This document shows positions 1-6,987 of a stretch of 10,110 bases of DNA, piece by piece (position 1 is the stretch's first letter; each line of letters begins with the position of its first letter). The position numbers and the translations under genes were made by a program. This stretch comes from an uncultured Lachnospiraceae bacterium (lineage in GTDB: Bacteria; Bacillota; Clostridia; Lachnospirales; Lachnospiraceae). Below the pieces are notes generated by a model that had not been told where the DNA came from, did not search any database, and saw only the letters and a program-made list of their open reading frames with translations. The DNA is taken from positions 1-10,110 of the forward strand of contig CAKRPS010000065.1 in the NCBI GenBank assembly GCA_934385475.1, written 5' to 3'.

Positions 1-772
1 GGGTAATATGGCGAAGGCGATGATCGGCGGGATGCTGCAAAAGGATATGATGAAGGCAGAAGACATTCTGGGATCGGCCAAAACAAAGGAAACCGTGGAG
101 AAAATGCAGAAGGAATACGGCATCCGTGGAATGGGAAGCAACGCTGAGGTGGCAAAGGCAGCCGATGTGCTGGTGCTTGCCGTAAAGCCGCAGTTTTTTC
201 CAGAGGTGATCGAAGAAATCCGCGGAGAGATCAAAGAAGAGACTCTGATCATCAGCATTGCAGCCGGAAAGACTTTGCAGTGGATCGAGGAGGCATTTGA
301 CCGTAAGATCAAGCTGGTGCGTTGTATGCCGAATACACCGGCACTTGTAGGCGAAGGCTGTACCGGTGTCTGCGTGAACCCGCATGTTTCCGGGGAGGAG
401 ACAGAATACAGCCTGAAGCTGATGGAAAGCTTTGGAAAGGCGTATCTGGTACCGGAACGCCTGATGGATGCAGTGGGAGCCGTCAGTGGAAGCTCACCGG
501 CCTATGTGTTCATGTTTATAGAAGCGATGGCAGACGGAGCTGTCGCAGCGGGAATGCCGAGAACCCAGGCTTATGAGTTTGCAGCGCAGGCTGTATACGG
601 AAGTGCAAAGCTTGTGCTTGAGACGGGAAGACATCCCGGCGACCTGAAAGATATGGTGTGCTCTCCGGGAGGAACAACGATACAGGGACTCAGGGTTCTG
701 GAAGAAAAGGGAATGCGCGGGGCTGTGATGGATGCGCTCCTCGCCTGCGTGGAAAAATCCCAAAAGTTATAA
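1..772 (+). CDS. proC: pyrroline-5-carboxylate reductase, 5' end missing
   Basis: ProC reduces 1-pyrroline-5-carboxylate to L-proline with NAD(P)H, the last step of proline synthesis, in the cytoplasm. The frame is open from base 2 and begins Gly-Asn-Met-Ala-Lys-Ala, the tail of the GxGNMA dinucleotide-binding loop that sits near residue 10 in this family. Only about 8 to 10 N-terminal residues are therefore off the window, and the internal ATG at base 8 is not the true start. Numbered from that Met, MPNTPALVGEG follows the Rossmann part. The helical C-terminal dimerisation/active-site domain contains AVSGSSPAYVFMFIEAMADG and the P5CR signature around DMVCSPGGTTIQGL. The stop at 770-772 gives a normal family length. 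No convincing hairpin terminator follows, and the next gene has its own promoter about 40 bp downstream. Assignment is secure; only the start is unseen. Confidence 0.97.
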   Translation, partial: GNMAKAMIGGMLQKDMMKAEDILGSAKTKETVEKMQKEYGIRGMGSNAEVAKAADVLVLAVKPQFFPEVIEEIRGEIKEETLIISIAAGKTLQWIEEAFDRKIKLVRCMPNTPALVGEGCTGVCVNPHVSGEETEYSLKLMESFGKAYLVPERLMDAVGAVSGSSPAYVFMFIEAMADGAVAAGMPRTQAYEFAAQAVYGSAKLVLETGRHPGDLKDMVCSPGGTTIQGLRVLEEKGMRGAVMDALLACVEKSQKL

Positions 773-781
773 AAAAAACAG

Positions 782-809
782 GCATAAACCGGCCGCGCGC
801 TGCATAAAC
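782..809 (+). promoter_or_regulatory. direct repeat of GCATAAAC next to the -35 box
   Basis: GCATAAAC occurs at 782-789 and again at 802-809. The copies are 20 bp apart start to start, about two helical turns, with a G+C-rich spacer (CGGCCGCGCGCT) between them. The second copy abuts the TTGACA at 810-815. The position suits a dimeric regulator binding one DNA face beside RNA polymerase, but the site matches no operator consensus I can name. Regulation is inference; the repeat itself is plain in the sequence. Confidence 0.4.
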
Positions 810-838
810 TTGACAAGGAACAAGCGTTTTGCTAAAAT
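810..838 (+). promoter_or_regulatory. sigma-A-type promoter for the cell-wall hydrolase
   Basis: TTGACA at 810-815 is a perfect -35 box. A 17-bp spacer leads to TAAAAT at 833-838, which matches TATAAT at five of six positions. TG at 830-831, one base before the -10, makes it an extended -10 promoter. Transcription would start near 845, giving a leader of about 46 nt before the ATG at 891. It implies that the hydrolase is transcribed separately from proC by the vegetative sigma factor, not as a sporulation-sigma gene. Confidence 0.8.
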
Positions 839-890
839 TATCCAATCTTAGGATGTAACAATTTTGTAATAAATTGATGGAGGATTGTTT

Positions 891-1970
891 ATGCTGACAG
901 GCAAGAGATTCTGCCTGCTGCTGACAGGTCTTTTTCTGGGGATCATGGCGCTGGGACTGTCCATTCTGGATGTCGAGGCGACAAATCGCAGGGAATGTCT
1001 GAATTCCATGAATGCGGGAATCTCCCAGATCATAAACCCGACAGCGTCCTCGGCTGATGAAGATGCACTTGCCGAGCTTACCAGGGTGTCAGAGATGAAT
1101 GCGGCAGCGAAGGTGGAAGAGTCCGATCTGGTCATGGTCAATGTACAGGTGGCGATGAACGTGCGGTCGGAAGCGAGCGAAGAGGCAGATAAAGTCGGAG
1201 TCCTTTATAAGGACTGCGGAGGCAGGATACTGGAGCGAAAAGACGGTTGGACAAGGTTAAAGAGCGGAAACCTGATAGGTTGGGCAAGCGATGAATATCT
1301 GCTGTTTGGAGCGGATGCGGAAGCCATGGCCAACGATGTGGGAAACCTGATCGTGACGATCGAGACGGAGACACTCCGTGTGCGGAAAGAGCCAAGTGCA
1401 GATGCTGATGTGATCGGACTTTTGACGCAGGATGACGAACTGTATATCATCGAGGTGCTGAACGATGACTGGATCAGCGTGGAGTATGGAGATGATGTGG
1501 GGTATGTTTCGTCCGAGTTTGTCAACATCGATTTTCATATCGACGAAGGTGAGACACTTGCAGCCATTGCCAAGAGAGAAGAGGAAGAGCGCAAGGCCAA
1601 GCTGACAGCCAATCAGGGAGCAGTTGTGGTTGGCGGTGATGACACGAAGCTTCTCGCGGCACTTATCTACTGTGAGGCCGGAAATGAGAGCTACAATGGT
1701 CAGCTCGCTGTCGGTGCGGTTGTTATGAACCGTGTGCGGAGCGGTGCTTATCCGAATACAATATCCGGTGTCATCTATGCGTCGGGACAGTTCCCGCCGG
1801 CACTTAACGGCAAGGTGGCAAGAGCCTATACGAACAATGTGATGTCAGAAAGCTGTTATCAGGCGGCACAGGCGGCGATCAACGGGGAGACCAATGTCGG
1901 AGGTGCTACCCATTTCAGAAGAGCGGGCAACCGGGAAGGAATCGTGATCGATAATCAGGTGTTCTGGTAA
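891..1970 (+). CDS. exported cell-wall hydrolase, two SH3-like domains plus SleB/CwlJ-type catalytic domain
   Basis: This 359-residue protein is predicted to leave the cell and cleave peptidoglycan. Residues 7-27 form a hydrophobic segment after a Lys-Arg start, and Val-Glu-Ala near residue 30 could be a signal peptidase site. Two bacterial SH3-like repeats follow, about 80-140 (MNVRSEASEEADKVG) and 150-215 (LRVRKEPSADADVIG), of the kind that bind wall peptides. A charged Glu/Lys/Arg linker (about 218-238) leads to a Hydrolase_2 domain (242-359). That domain has the family pattern IYCEAGNESYNGQLAVGAVVMNR, where Glu252 aligns with the catalytic glutamate of SleB; His341-Phe lies near the end. 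The ATG at 891 is chosen because GGAGG at 879-883 lies 7 nt before it; an in-frame TTG at 885 is too close. SleB and CwlJ germinate spores, but many Clostridia carry such enzymes for vegetative wall turnover, and the sigma-A-like promoter favours that here. Confidence 0.88.
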   Translation: MLTGKRFCLLLTGLFLGIMALGLSILDVEATNRRECLNSMNAGISQIINPTASSADEDALAELTRVSEMNAAAKVEESDLVMVNVQVAMNVRSEASEEADKVGVLYKDCGGRILERKDGWTRLKSGNLIGWASDEYLLFGADAEAMANDVGNLIVTIETETLRVRKEPSADADVIGLLTQDDELYIIEVLNDDWISVEYGDDVGYVSSEFVNIDFHIDEGETLAAIAKREEEERKAKLTANQGAVVVGGDDTKLLAALIYCEAGNESYNGQLAVGAVVMNRVRSGAYPNTISGVIYASGQFPPALNGKVARAYTNNVMSESCYQAAQAAINGETNVGGATHFRRAGNREGIVIDNQVFW

Positions 1971-1975
1971 ACTGC

Positions 1976-2004
1976 TTGCCTAGCGGTAGGATTTATAGTA
2001 CAAT
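1976..2004 (+). promoter_or_regulatory. candidate promoter for the nfeD-slipin pair
   Basis: TTGCCT at 1976-1981 (four of six -35 positions) is followed, after 17 bp, by TACAAT at 1999-2004 (five of six -10 positions). Transcription would begin near 2011, leaving a leader of about 55 nt. The box starts only 6 bp after the hydrolase stop codon. It is weaker than the promoters upstream of the hydrolase and of greA, and read-through from the hydrolase gene is an alternative because no clear terminator separates them. Confidence 0.5.
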
Positions 2005-2005
2005 A

Positions 2006-2029
2006 AACGCAAACTTTAACGGTTGCGTT
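2006..2029 (+). promoter_or_regulatory. inverted repeat AACGCAA-N10-TTGCGTT at the predicted start site
   Basis: AACGCAA at 2006-2012 and TTGCGTT at 2023-2029 are perfect complements separated by 10 bp. The repeat starts right after the candidate -10 box and would straddle the transcription start. It could be a repressor operator, a 5'-end hairpin that stabilises the mRNA, or a weak terminator for the hydrolase gene. The bases after it (ATAAAACGG) are not a U-tract, so termination is the least likely reading. Confidence 0.4.
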
Positions 2030-2066
2030 ATAAAACGGAACCTGGTTTGGGGAGGAGAGGATCGTT

Positions 2067-2522
2067 ATGGTAGTGACTGGTATCAACATGACGGTTACCT
2101 GGCTGATCATCCTTGTAGCGTTGGTGGTTATAGAACTGTTGACGATGGGCCTGACGACGATCTGGTTTGCAGGAGGAGCACTTGTTGCGACGGTTGCCGC
2201 AGTGTTCGGCGCACCTTTACTGCTTCAGATCATACTGTTTCTGATCGTATCGGCGGTGCTGTTATATTTTACCAGACCGGTTGCAGTCAAGTATTTTAAC
2301 AAGGATCGTGTGAGAACCAATGCCGAGAGTCTTGTGGGACGACAGGCGATCGTGATCAGCGAGATTGATAATTTACAGGGAATCGGACAGGTCAGCGTAG
2401 GAGGAATGGAATGGTCTGCACGTACGAGGCAGGACGGAATCGTACTTCCTGTAGGAACGGTGACGGTTGTGGTAGCCATTAATGGCGTTAAACTAATCGT
2501 AGAAGAGAGAAAAGAGGGTTAA
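2067..2522 (+). CDS. NfeD-like membrane protein with C-terminal OB-fold
   Basis: This 151-residue protein is of the short NfeD type, the usual partner of slipin/SPFH proteins in bacteria and archaea. Its residues 9-29, 31-48 and 51-68 are strongly hydrophobic, with small-residue patches such as WFAGGALVATVAAVFG, and read as three membrane segments. After a basic stretch near 69-83, residues 85-148 form the expected soluble beta-barrel (GRQAIVISEI, VSVGGMEWSART, LPVGTVTVVVAINGVKLIVEE). The protease domain of long NfeD proteins is absent. GGAGGAGAGG at 2051-2060 supports the ATG at 2067. The next gene starts 2 nt after its stop, so the two are translated as a unit. The precise role is unsettled for the family; a membrane-microdomain function with its partner is likely. 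Identification rests on topology, OB-fold and neighbour. Confidence 0.85.
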   Translation: MVVTGINMTVTWLIILVALVVIELLTMGLTTIWFAGGALVATVAAVFGAPLLLQIILFLIVSAVLLYFTRPVAVKYFNKDRVRTNAESLVGRQAIVISEIDNLQGIGQVSVGGMEWSARTRQDGIVLPVGTVTVVVAINGVKLIVEERKEG

Positions 2523-2524
2523 AA

Positions 2525-3445
2525 ATGGGTGGAATTATTATACTGTTGGTATTGATCATTATTGTGCTGCTGATTCTGGCATCCTGTGTAAAGATCGTAC
2601 CGCAGGCACATGCGTATGTTGTGGAGAGACTGGGAGCTTACCAGCAGACATGGTCTGTAGGACTTCATATCAAGGTTCCGTTTCTGGATAAGGTTGCAAA
2701 GCGTGTCATTCTGAAGGAGCAGGTTGTGGATTTTGCACCGCAGCCGGTTATCACGAAGGATAACGTTACCATGAGAATTGATACGGTAGTGTTCTTCCAG
2801 ATCACAGACCCGAAGCTGTTTGCTTACGGTGTGGAGAATCCGATCATGGCGATTGAAAACCTGACAGCGACCACACTGCGAAACATCATTGGTGAGATGG
2901 AACTGGATCAGACGCTTACTTCCAGAGAAGTCATCAACACGAAGATGAGAGCCTCCCTTGATATTGCCACCGATCCGTGGGGAATCAAGGTAAACCGTGT
3001 AGAGTTGAAAAATATTATTCCTCCGGCAGCCATTCAGGATGCGATGGAGAAGCAGATGAAGGCAGAGCGTGAACGTCGTGAAGCGATCCTGCGTGCCGAA
3101 GGTGAGAAGAAGTCGACTGTCCTTGTGGCAGAAGGTAAGAAGGAATCTGCAATTCTGGAGGCAGAGGCTGAGAAGCAGTCAGCAATTCTCCGTGCAGAAG
3201 CACAGAAGGAGAAGATGATCCGTGAGGCAGAAGGTGAGGCAGAGGCAATCCTCAAGGTACAGCAGGCGACAGCCGATGGTATCAGGATGATCCGCGAGGC
3301 TGGTGCTGATGAATCCGTATTGAAGATTAAGAGTCTGGAGGCATTTGAAAAGGCAGCCGACGGACAGGCGACCAAGATCATCATTCCTTCCGAGATTCAG
3401 GGGCTGGCCGGACTTGCAGCGTCTGTTAAGGAAGTGCTGAAATAA
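2525..3445 (+). CDS. slipin / SPFH (band 7) membrane scaffold protein, QmcA-like
   Basis: This 306-residue stomatin-family protein probably oligomerises on the inner face of the membrane and organises microdomains. Residues 4-20 are a single hydrophobic anchor (almost all Ile/Leu/Val). The SPFH domain (about 23-180) shows family patterns: VPQAHAYVVERLGAYQ, KVPFLDKVAKRVILKEQVVD, PVITKDNVTMRIDTVVFFQI, and DPWGIKVNRVELKNIIPP before the long helix. Residues 188-242 are five tandem 11-residue units, each starting Ile/Val-Leu/Arg and carrying a central Ala-Glu, which make a highly charged helix. The C-terminal part ends in hydrophobic IIIPSEIQGLAGLAASV. It matches the E. coli QmcA/YbbK type in length and order, and the adjacent NfeD-like gene is its typical partner (ybbJ in E. 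coli). AGAGGG just before the preceding stop serves as the ribosome site, with translational coupling likely. Confidence 0.92.
   Translation: MGGIIILLVLIIIVLLILASCVKIVPQAHAYVVERLGAYQQTWSVGLHIKVPFLDKVAKRVILKEQVVDFAPQPVITKDNVTMRIDTVVFFQITDPKLFAYGVENPIMAIENLTATTLRNIIGEMELDQTLTSREVINTKMRASLDIATDPWGIKVNRVELKNIIPPAAIQDAMEKQMKAERERREAILRAEGEKKSTVLVAEGKKESAILEAEAEKQSAILRAEAQKEKMIREAEGEAEAILKVQQATADGIRMIREAGADESVLKIKSLEAFEKAADGQATKIIIPSEIQGLAGLAASVKEVLK
3086..3250 (+). repeat. five 33-bp units encoding an 11-residue helical repeat in the slipin
   Basis: Codons 188-242 of the slipin fall into five 11-residue blocks beginning at residues 188, 199, 210, 221 and 232: ILRAEGEKKST, VLVAEGKKESA, ILEAEAEKQSA, ILRAEAQKEKM, IREAEGEAEAI. 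The hendecad spacing suits a right-handed or straight coiled coil, as known in stomatin/flotillin-type C-terminal helices. The DNA copies are diverged in third positions, so this is an old protein-level repeat, not a recent slippage tract. Confidence 0.8.
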
Positions 3446-3467
3446 AAGAAGTGAGACAGCAGTGGGT

Positions 3468-3490
3468 GGGACGGTTCATTGAACCGTCCC
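3468..3490 (+). terminator. GGGACGGTTCA/TGAACCGTCCC palindrome, probable terminator
   Basis: The arms 3468-3478 and 3480-3490 are perfect complements around one base, T3479. In RNA they give at least nine paired bases with a small loop, and the right arm is followed by TTATTAG. The position, 22 bp after the slipin stop and 31 bp before the argF start, suits an intrinsic terminator, although the U-tract is short and broken. Near-identical GGGACGGTTC...GAACCGTCCC palindromes are, from memory, widespread in Clostridia genomes, so it may belong to a dispersed repeat family. Because argF has no obvious promoter of its own, partial read-through is possible. Confidence 0.65.
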
Positions 3491-3520
3491 TTATTAGATA
3501 AAAGAAAAGGAGACAGAAGA

Positions 3521-4516
3521 ATGAAGCTGACAGGAAGGAACTTTTTGAAATTACTGGATTTTACGCCGGAAGAGATTACATATATGCTGGATGTGGCGGC
3601 AGACCTGAAGGAGAAGAAAAAGAAGCATATCCCGGTAGATATTCACAGGGGCAAAAATGTGGCGTTGATCTTTGAAAAGACCAGTACCCGTACCCGTTGT
3701 TCTTTTGAGGTGGCAGCGCATGATCTGGGTATGGGAACGACCTACCTTGATCCGACAGGTTCCCAGATCGGTAAGAAGGAAAGCATTGCCGATACCGCAA
3801 GGGTACTTGGAAGAATGTATGAGGGAATTGAATATCGTGGATTTGAACAGAGTATCGTGGAGGAACTTGCAAAATATGCGGGCGTACCGGTGTGGAACGG
3901 ATTGACCAATGAGTTTCATCCGACACAGATGCTGGCAGACCTTTTGACGATCCGGGAACATTTCGGACATCTGGAAGGGATTCGTCTTACTTACATGGGA
4001 GATGCCCGCTACAACATGGGTAATTCCCTGATGGTTGCCTGCGCAAAGATGGGAATGCACTTTACAGCCTGTACTTCAAAGAAGTATTTTCCGGCACAGG
4101 AGCTTGTCAAGACCTGCGAGGATATTGCAAAACAGACCGGAGGCAGCGTGACACTCACAGAGGATGTGGAAAAAGGAGCAGCCGGGGCGGATGTCATCTA
4201 TACGGATGTCTGGGTTTCCATGGGAGAGCCGGACAGCGTGTGGGAGGAGCGTCTGCATGATCTGATGCCGTATCAGGTGAACAGCAAGGTGATGAAGCTT
4301 GCCGGGGAAAAGGCTGTGTTTATGCACTGTCTCCCTGCTTTTCATGATCTGGACACCAAGATCGGCAAGGAGATCAACAAGAAGTATGGCATCAATGAGA
4401 TGGAAGTGACGGATGAGGTATTCGAGTCTCCGCAGTCGATCGTGTTCGATGAAGCAGAGAACCGTATGCACACGATCAAGGCGGTTATGGCGGTTACCTT
4501 GGGAGAATGGGAATAG
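3521..4516 (+). CDS. argF: ornithine carbamoyltransferase
   Basis: This 331-residue enzyme transfers carbamoyl from carbamoyl phosphate to ornithine to make citrulline, in the cytoplasm as a trimer. Family landmarks are all present: the carbamoyl-phosphate loop STRTR at 55-59, HPTQ at 123-126, [10 protein letters not shown] (160-169) in the ornithine half, SMGE at 233-236 and the ornithine-binding/catalytic HCLPA at 269-273. Length and the [13 protein letters not shown] loop match the E. coli-type subfamily. The ATG at 3521 has AAAGGAG ending at 3512, 8 nt upstream; in-frame extension to 3479 runs through the palindrome and has no ribosome site. Catabolic arcB encodes a very similar protein. 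No arcA or arcC lies nearby, so the biosynthetic label is the default, not proof. No ArgR box was recognised upstream. Confidence 0.93.
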   Translation: MKLTGRNFLKLLDFTPEEITYMLDVAADLKEKKKKHIPVDIHRGKNVALIFEKTSTRTRCSFEVAAHDLGMGTTYLDPTGSQIGKKESIADTARVLGRMYEGIEYRGFEQSIVEELAKYAGVPVWNGLTNEFHPTQMLADLLTIREHFGHLEGIRLTYMGDARYNMGNSLMVACAKMGMHFTACTSKKYFPAQELVKTCEDIAKQTGGSVTLTEDVEKGAAGADVIYTDVWVSMGEPDSVWEERLHDLMPYQVNSKVMKLAGEKAVFMHCLPAFHDLDTKIGKEINKKYGINEMEVTDEVFESPQSIVFDEAENRMHTIKAVMAVTLGEWE

Positions 4517-4522
4517 TACGAG

Positions 4523-5521
4523 ATGAGAACGGAAATTTTGACACTTCTGAGAAACAGTAAGGAATATGTGTCCGGGCAGCAGCTCTGTGATCAGTTCGGC
4601 GTGTCCAGAACGGCTGTGTGGAAGGTGATCAATCAGTTAAAAGAGGAAGGTTATCAGATCGAATCGGTATCCCGGAAAGGATACCGTCTGATCGAAAGCC
4701 CGGAGGATATCCTGTCCCAGAGCGAAATTGCGAGCAGACTGCAGACGAAATGGGCGGGGCAGACCTTATATTATAAGGACAGCACCGGCTCAACCAACAC
4801 CGATGTCAAGGAGCTTGCGGAAAAAGGTGCTGTTCAGGGAACTACGGTGGTGGCAGACTGCCAGAGCGCCGGAAAAGGACGACGGGGAAGACAGTGGCAG
4901 TCTCCTCCCGGGATTGCAGTGTATTTCACAATTCTTCTGAAACCCCAGTTTGAGCCGGACAAGGCATCTATGGTGACACTGGTGATGGCTCTGAGTGTGG
5001 CACAGGCGATCGAAGAGGTGACAGGTTTGTCCGCAGGCATCAAGTGGCCGAATGATATTGTGGTCAATAAGAAAAAAGTCTGTGGGATGCTGACGGAGAT
5101 GACTACAACACCGGAGATGGGAGAGATCCAGTATGTGGTGATTGGTGTGGGAGTCAATGTCAACAATGCGTCCGAACAGGATTTTCCGGAAGAAATCCGC
5201 AAAACGGCCAGCTCTCTGCGCATAGAGAGCGGACGGACGATCTGCCGGGCGGCACTGATTGAAAGAATCCTGGCACGCTTTGAAGAAAACTATGAAGTGT
5301 TTGAGAAGAATCTTTCCCTGAAGCCTTTGCAGGCTGCCTATGAAGAGCATCTGGTCAATATAGATGCACAGGTGCGCGTTCTGGACCCCGCAGGAGAGTA
5401 CACCGGAATCTGTCACGGAATTAATGAAGCGGGGGAACTGCTGGTAGAACGCGAGGACGGAACGGTGACGGAGGTATATGCCGGAGAAGTTTCCGTGCGA
5501 GGCCTGTACGGCTATGTGTAA
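4523..5521 (+). CDS. birA: biotin-protein ligase and biotin-operon repressor (group II BirA)
   Basis: This 332-residue bifunctional protein activates biotin with ATP to biotinyl-5'-AMP and attaches it to a lysine of carboxylase carrier domains; the holo-repressor dimer also represses biotin genes. Residues 1-60 are a winged helix-turn-helix (LCDQFGVSRTAVWKVINQL). The catalytic domain has STGSTN (87-92), the nucleotide/biotin loop GKGRRGR (117-123), KWPND (174-178), VNKKKVCGML (181-190) and GVGVNVN (208-214). A C-terminal SH3-like domain covers about 285-332. The DNA-binding domain makes it group II, so it should control biotin synthesis or transport genes elsewhere; no operator is seen here. 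The start is 6 nt after the argF stop with only weak Shine-Dalgarno sequence, so translation is probably coupled to argF. Confidence 0.96.
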   Translation: MRTEILTLLRNSKEYVSGQQLCDQFGVSRTAVWKVINQLKEEGYQIESVSRKGYRLIESPEDILSQSEIASRLQTKWAGQTLYYKDSTGSTNTDVKELAEKGAVQGTTVVADCQSAGKGRRGRQWQSPPGIAVYFTILLKPQFEPDKASMVTLVMALSVAQAIEEVTGLSAGIKWPNDIVVNKKKVCGMLTEMTTTPEMGEIQYVVIGVGVNVNNASEQDFPEEIRKTASSLRIESGRTICRAALIERILARFEENYEVFEKNLSLKPLQAAYEEHLVNIDAQVRVLDPAGEYTGICHGINEAGELLVEREDGTVTEVYAGEVSVRGLYGYV

Positions 5522-5550
5522 AGAGGTTGACGGGAAGTGGAGTTTTGACG

Positions 5551-5889
5551 ATGGAAGACAAAAGAATTGTACTGTGCGGGGCAAACGCCTACGAACAGAA
5601 ATATTATTTTAATGAAAAATTCGCAGGAATCCCGGATTCGATCAAGGATGAACTGCACGTGATCTGTGTCCTTTTCACAGAGGAGGTCGGCGGAATTTTC
5701 ACGATTGTCTTTGAGGAGGATGGCAGCATTGCGCTGGAGACAAATGCCGAGGATGATGATCTGCTGTATGATGAGATCAGCAGTGGTCTGATGGTAGGCG
5801 AGGTCAGACGGAACAGGCAGGAGCTTCTGGAAGCCCTGCAGCTGTATTACCGGGTCTTTATTTTACATGAGGATCTGTTGGAGGAATAA
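5551..5889 (+). CDS. small acidic uncharacterised protein, probably the DUF6145 family
   Basis: This 112-residue soluble protein has no membrane segment and no catalytic motif that I can name. It opens with IVLCGANAYEQKYYFNEKF, has a hydrophobic beta-like core (LHVICVLFTEEVGGIFTIVF), then an acidic stretch (ETNAEDDDLLYDE) and a C-terminal helix (RRNRQELLEALQLYYRVF). It resembles short proteins that I associate with Lachnospiraceae and recall as DUF6145; that match is from memory, and the function is unknown. The ATG at 5551 is preferred because GTGGAG at 5537-5542 sits 8 nt before it. A TTG at 5527 would add eight residues without a good ribosome site. It lies 29 nt after birA and 7 nt before dusB, and the dusB ribosome site overlaps its last codons, so it is part of the same operon. 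Confidence 0.85.
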   Translation: MEDKRIVLCGANAYEQKYYFNEKFAGIPDSIKDELHVICVLFTEEVGGIFTIVFEEDGSIALETNAEDDDLLYDEISSGLMVGEVRRNRQELLEALQLYYRVFILHEDLLEE

Positions 5890-5896
5890 CGAAATT

Positions 5897-6868
5897 ATGG
5901 GGACAAGATTAAAACCCTTAAAGATAGGAAAGGTTACGTTACCGAATAACCTGATACTGGCTCCTATGGCAGGTGTGACAGACCTGCCTTTTCGTTTGCT
6001 TTGCAGCAGACAGGGAGTAGGGCTGTGCTGCATGGAAATGGTCAGTGCGAAAGCCATTTTATATAAAAATAAGAATACCGAAAGCCTTCTGGAAATCCAT
6101 AGGGATGAAGGACCTGTATCGTTGCAGCTTTTTGGCTCCGATCCCAAGATCCTGAGCGAGATGGCAAAGAAAATCGAGGAACGCCCCTTTTCCGTGCTGG
6201 ATATCAATATGGGATGTCCGGTGCCGAAGGTTGTGAATAACGGAGAAGGCTCTGCCCTGATGAAAAATCCAAAGCTTGTGGAGGAGATTGTGTCGTCTGT
6301 TGTGAAGGCTGTGCAGAAACCCGTGACCGTCAAGATCCGGAAGGGCTTCGACGAGGAACATGTCAATGCGGTGGAGATTGCGAAGATTGCGGAGGCGGCG
6401 GGGGCTGCTGCGGTGGCGGTTCACGGAAGGACCAGGGAACAGTACTATGCAGGAGCGGCAGACTGGGAGATCATTGCCAAAGTCAAGGAGGCCCTGACAA
6501 TCCCTGTGATCGGAAACGGAGATGTGACAGATGGACAAAGCGCCGAACGCCTTCTGACACAGACTGGCTGTGATGGCGTGATGATCGGCAGGGCGGCAAG
6601 AGGCAACCCGTGGATCTTTTCACAGGTGGCGGCCTATCTGGAGGATGGAACCGTTTTGCCCAAACCCGATATCGAAGAAGTGAAAAAGACAATTCTGGAA
6701 CATGCGAGACTGCAGCTTGAGACAAAAGGAGAGTACACCGGCATCCGGGAAATGCGCAAGCATGTTTCCTGGTACACAACAGGATATCCCAATTCCGCAA
6801 GGCTCAGACAGGTGGTAAATCTGACAGAGAGCTTTGAAGAATTGTGTGCGCTGGTGGAAAATCTGTAG
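5897..6868 (+). CDS. dusB: tRNA-dihydrouridine synthase, DusB type
   Basis: This FMN enzyme uses NADPH to reduce specific uridines of tRNA to dihydrouridine. The 323-residue TIM barrel shows LAPMAGVTDLPFR (21-33) at the FMN site, Gln77 in SLQLFG, and NMGCP at 104-108 with Cys107 as the general acid. It also has Lys146 in TVKIRKG, His176 in VHGRTR, the phosphate-binding GNGDV (206-210) and GRAARGNPWIF (231-241). A helical RNA-binding C-terminal part contains REMRKHVSWYTTGYP. Length is typical. The ATG at 5897 is chosen because GGAGGA at 5880-5885 lies 11 nt upstream; an earlier in-frame ATG at 5867 is inside the preceding gene and has no ribosome site. It appears to be the last gene of the argF-birA cluster, since a 119-nt gap follows. 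Confidence 0.95.
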   Translation: MGTRLKPLKIGKVTLPNNLILAPMAGVTDLPFRLLCSRQGVGLCCMEMVSAKAILYKNKNTESLLEIHRDEGPVSLQLFGSDPKILSEMAKKIEERPFSVLDINMGCPVPKVVNNGEGSALMKNPKLVEEIVSSVVKAVQKPVTVKIRKGFDEEHVNAVEIAKIAEAAGAAAVAVHGRTREQYYAGAADWEIIAKVKEALTIPVIGNGDVTDGQSAERLLTQTGCDGVMIGRAARGNPWIFSQVAAYLEDGTVLPKPDIEEVKKTILEHARLQLETKGEYTGIREMRKHVSWYTTGYPNSARLRQVVNLTESFEELCALVENL

Positions 6869-6987
6869 CTGAAGAAATGGAAACTGACACAATAAGGTAT
6901 GTTCCCTGAGAATCGTGCATATAGTGTTTCATAGAGTGACGAAGTTGTATTGTGTGGCAGCTAAGTTGGCCTGTAGGGTGGGTGCAT

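Noticed and set aside
885..890. TTG start for the cell-wall hydrolase
   Set aside because: It is only 1 nt from the GGAGG; the ATG at 891 has proper 7-nt spacing.
3446..3520. ArgR operator upstream of argF
   Set aside because: The GGTTCATTGAACC core belongs to the long G+C palindrome and does not fit the A+T-rich TTGAATA-type ARG box.
4790..5584. 264-codon open frame on the - strand
   Set aside because: It lies entirely over birA and the start of the next gene, has no ribosome site or family motif, and its Cys/His/Leu/Ser-rich product is typical of an antisense shadow.
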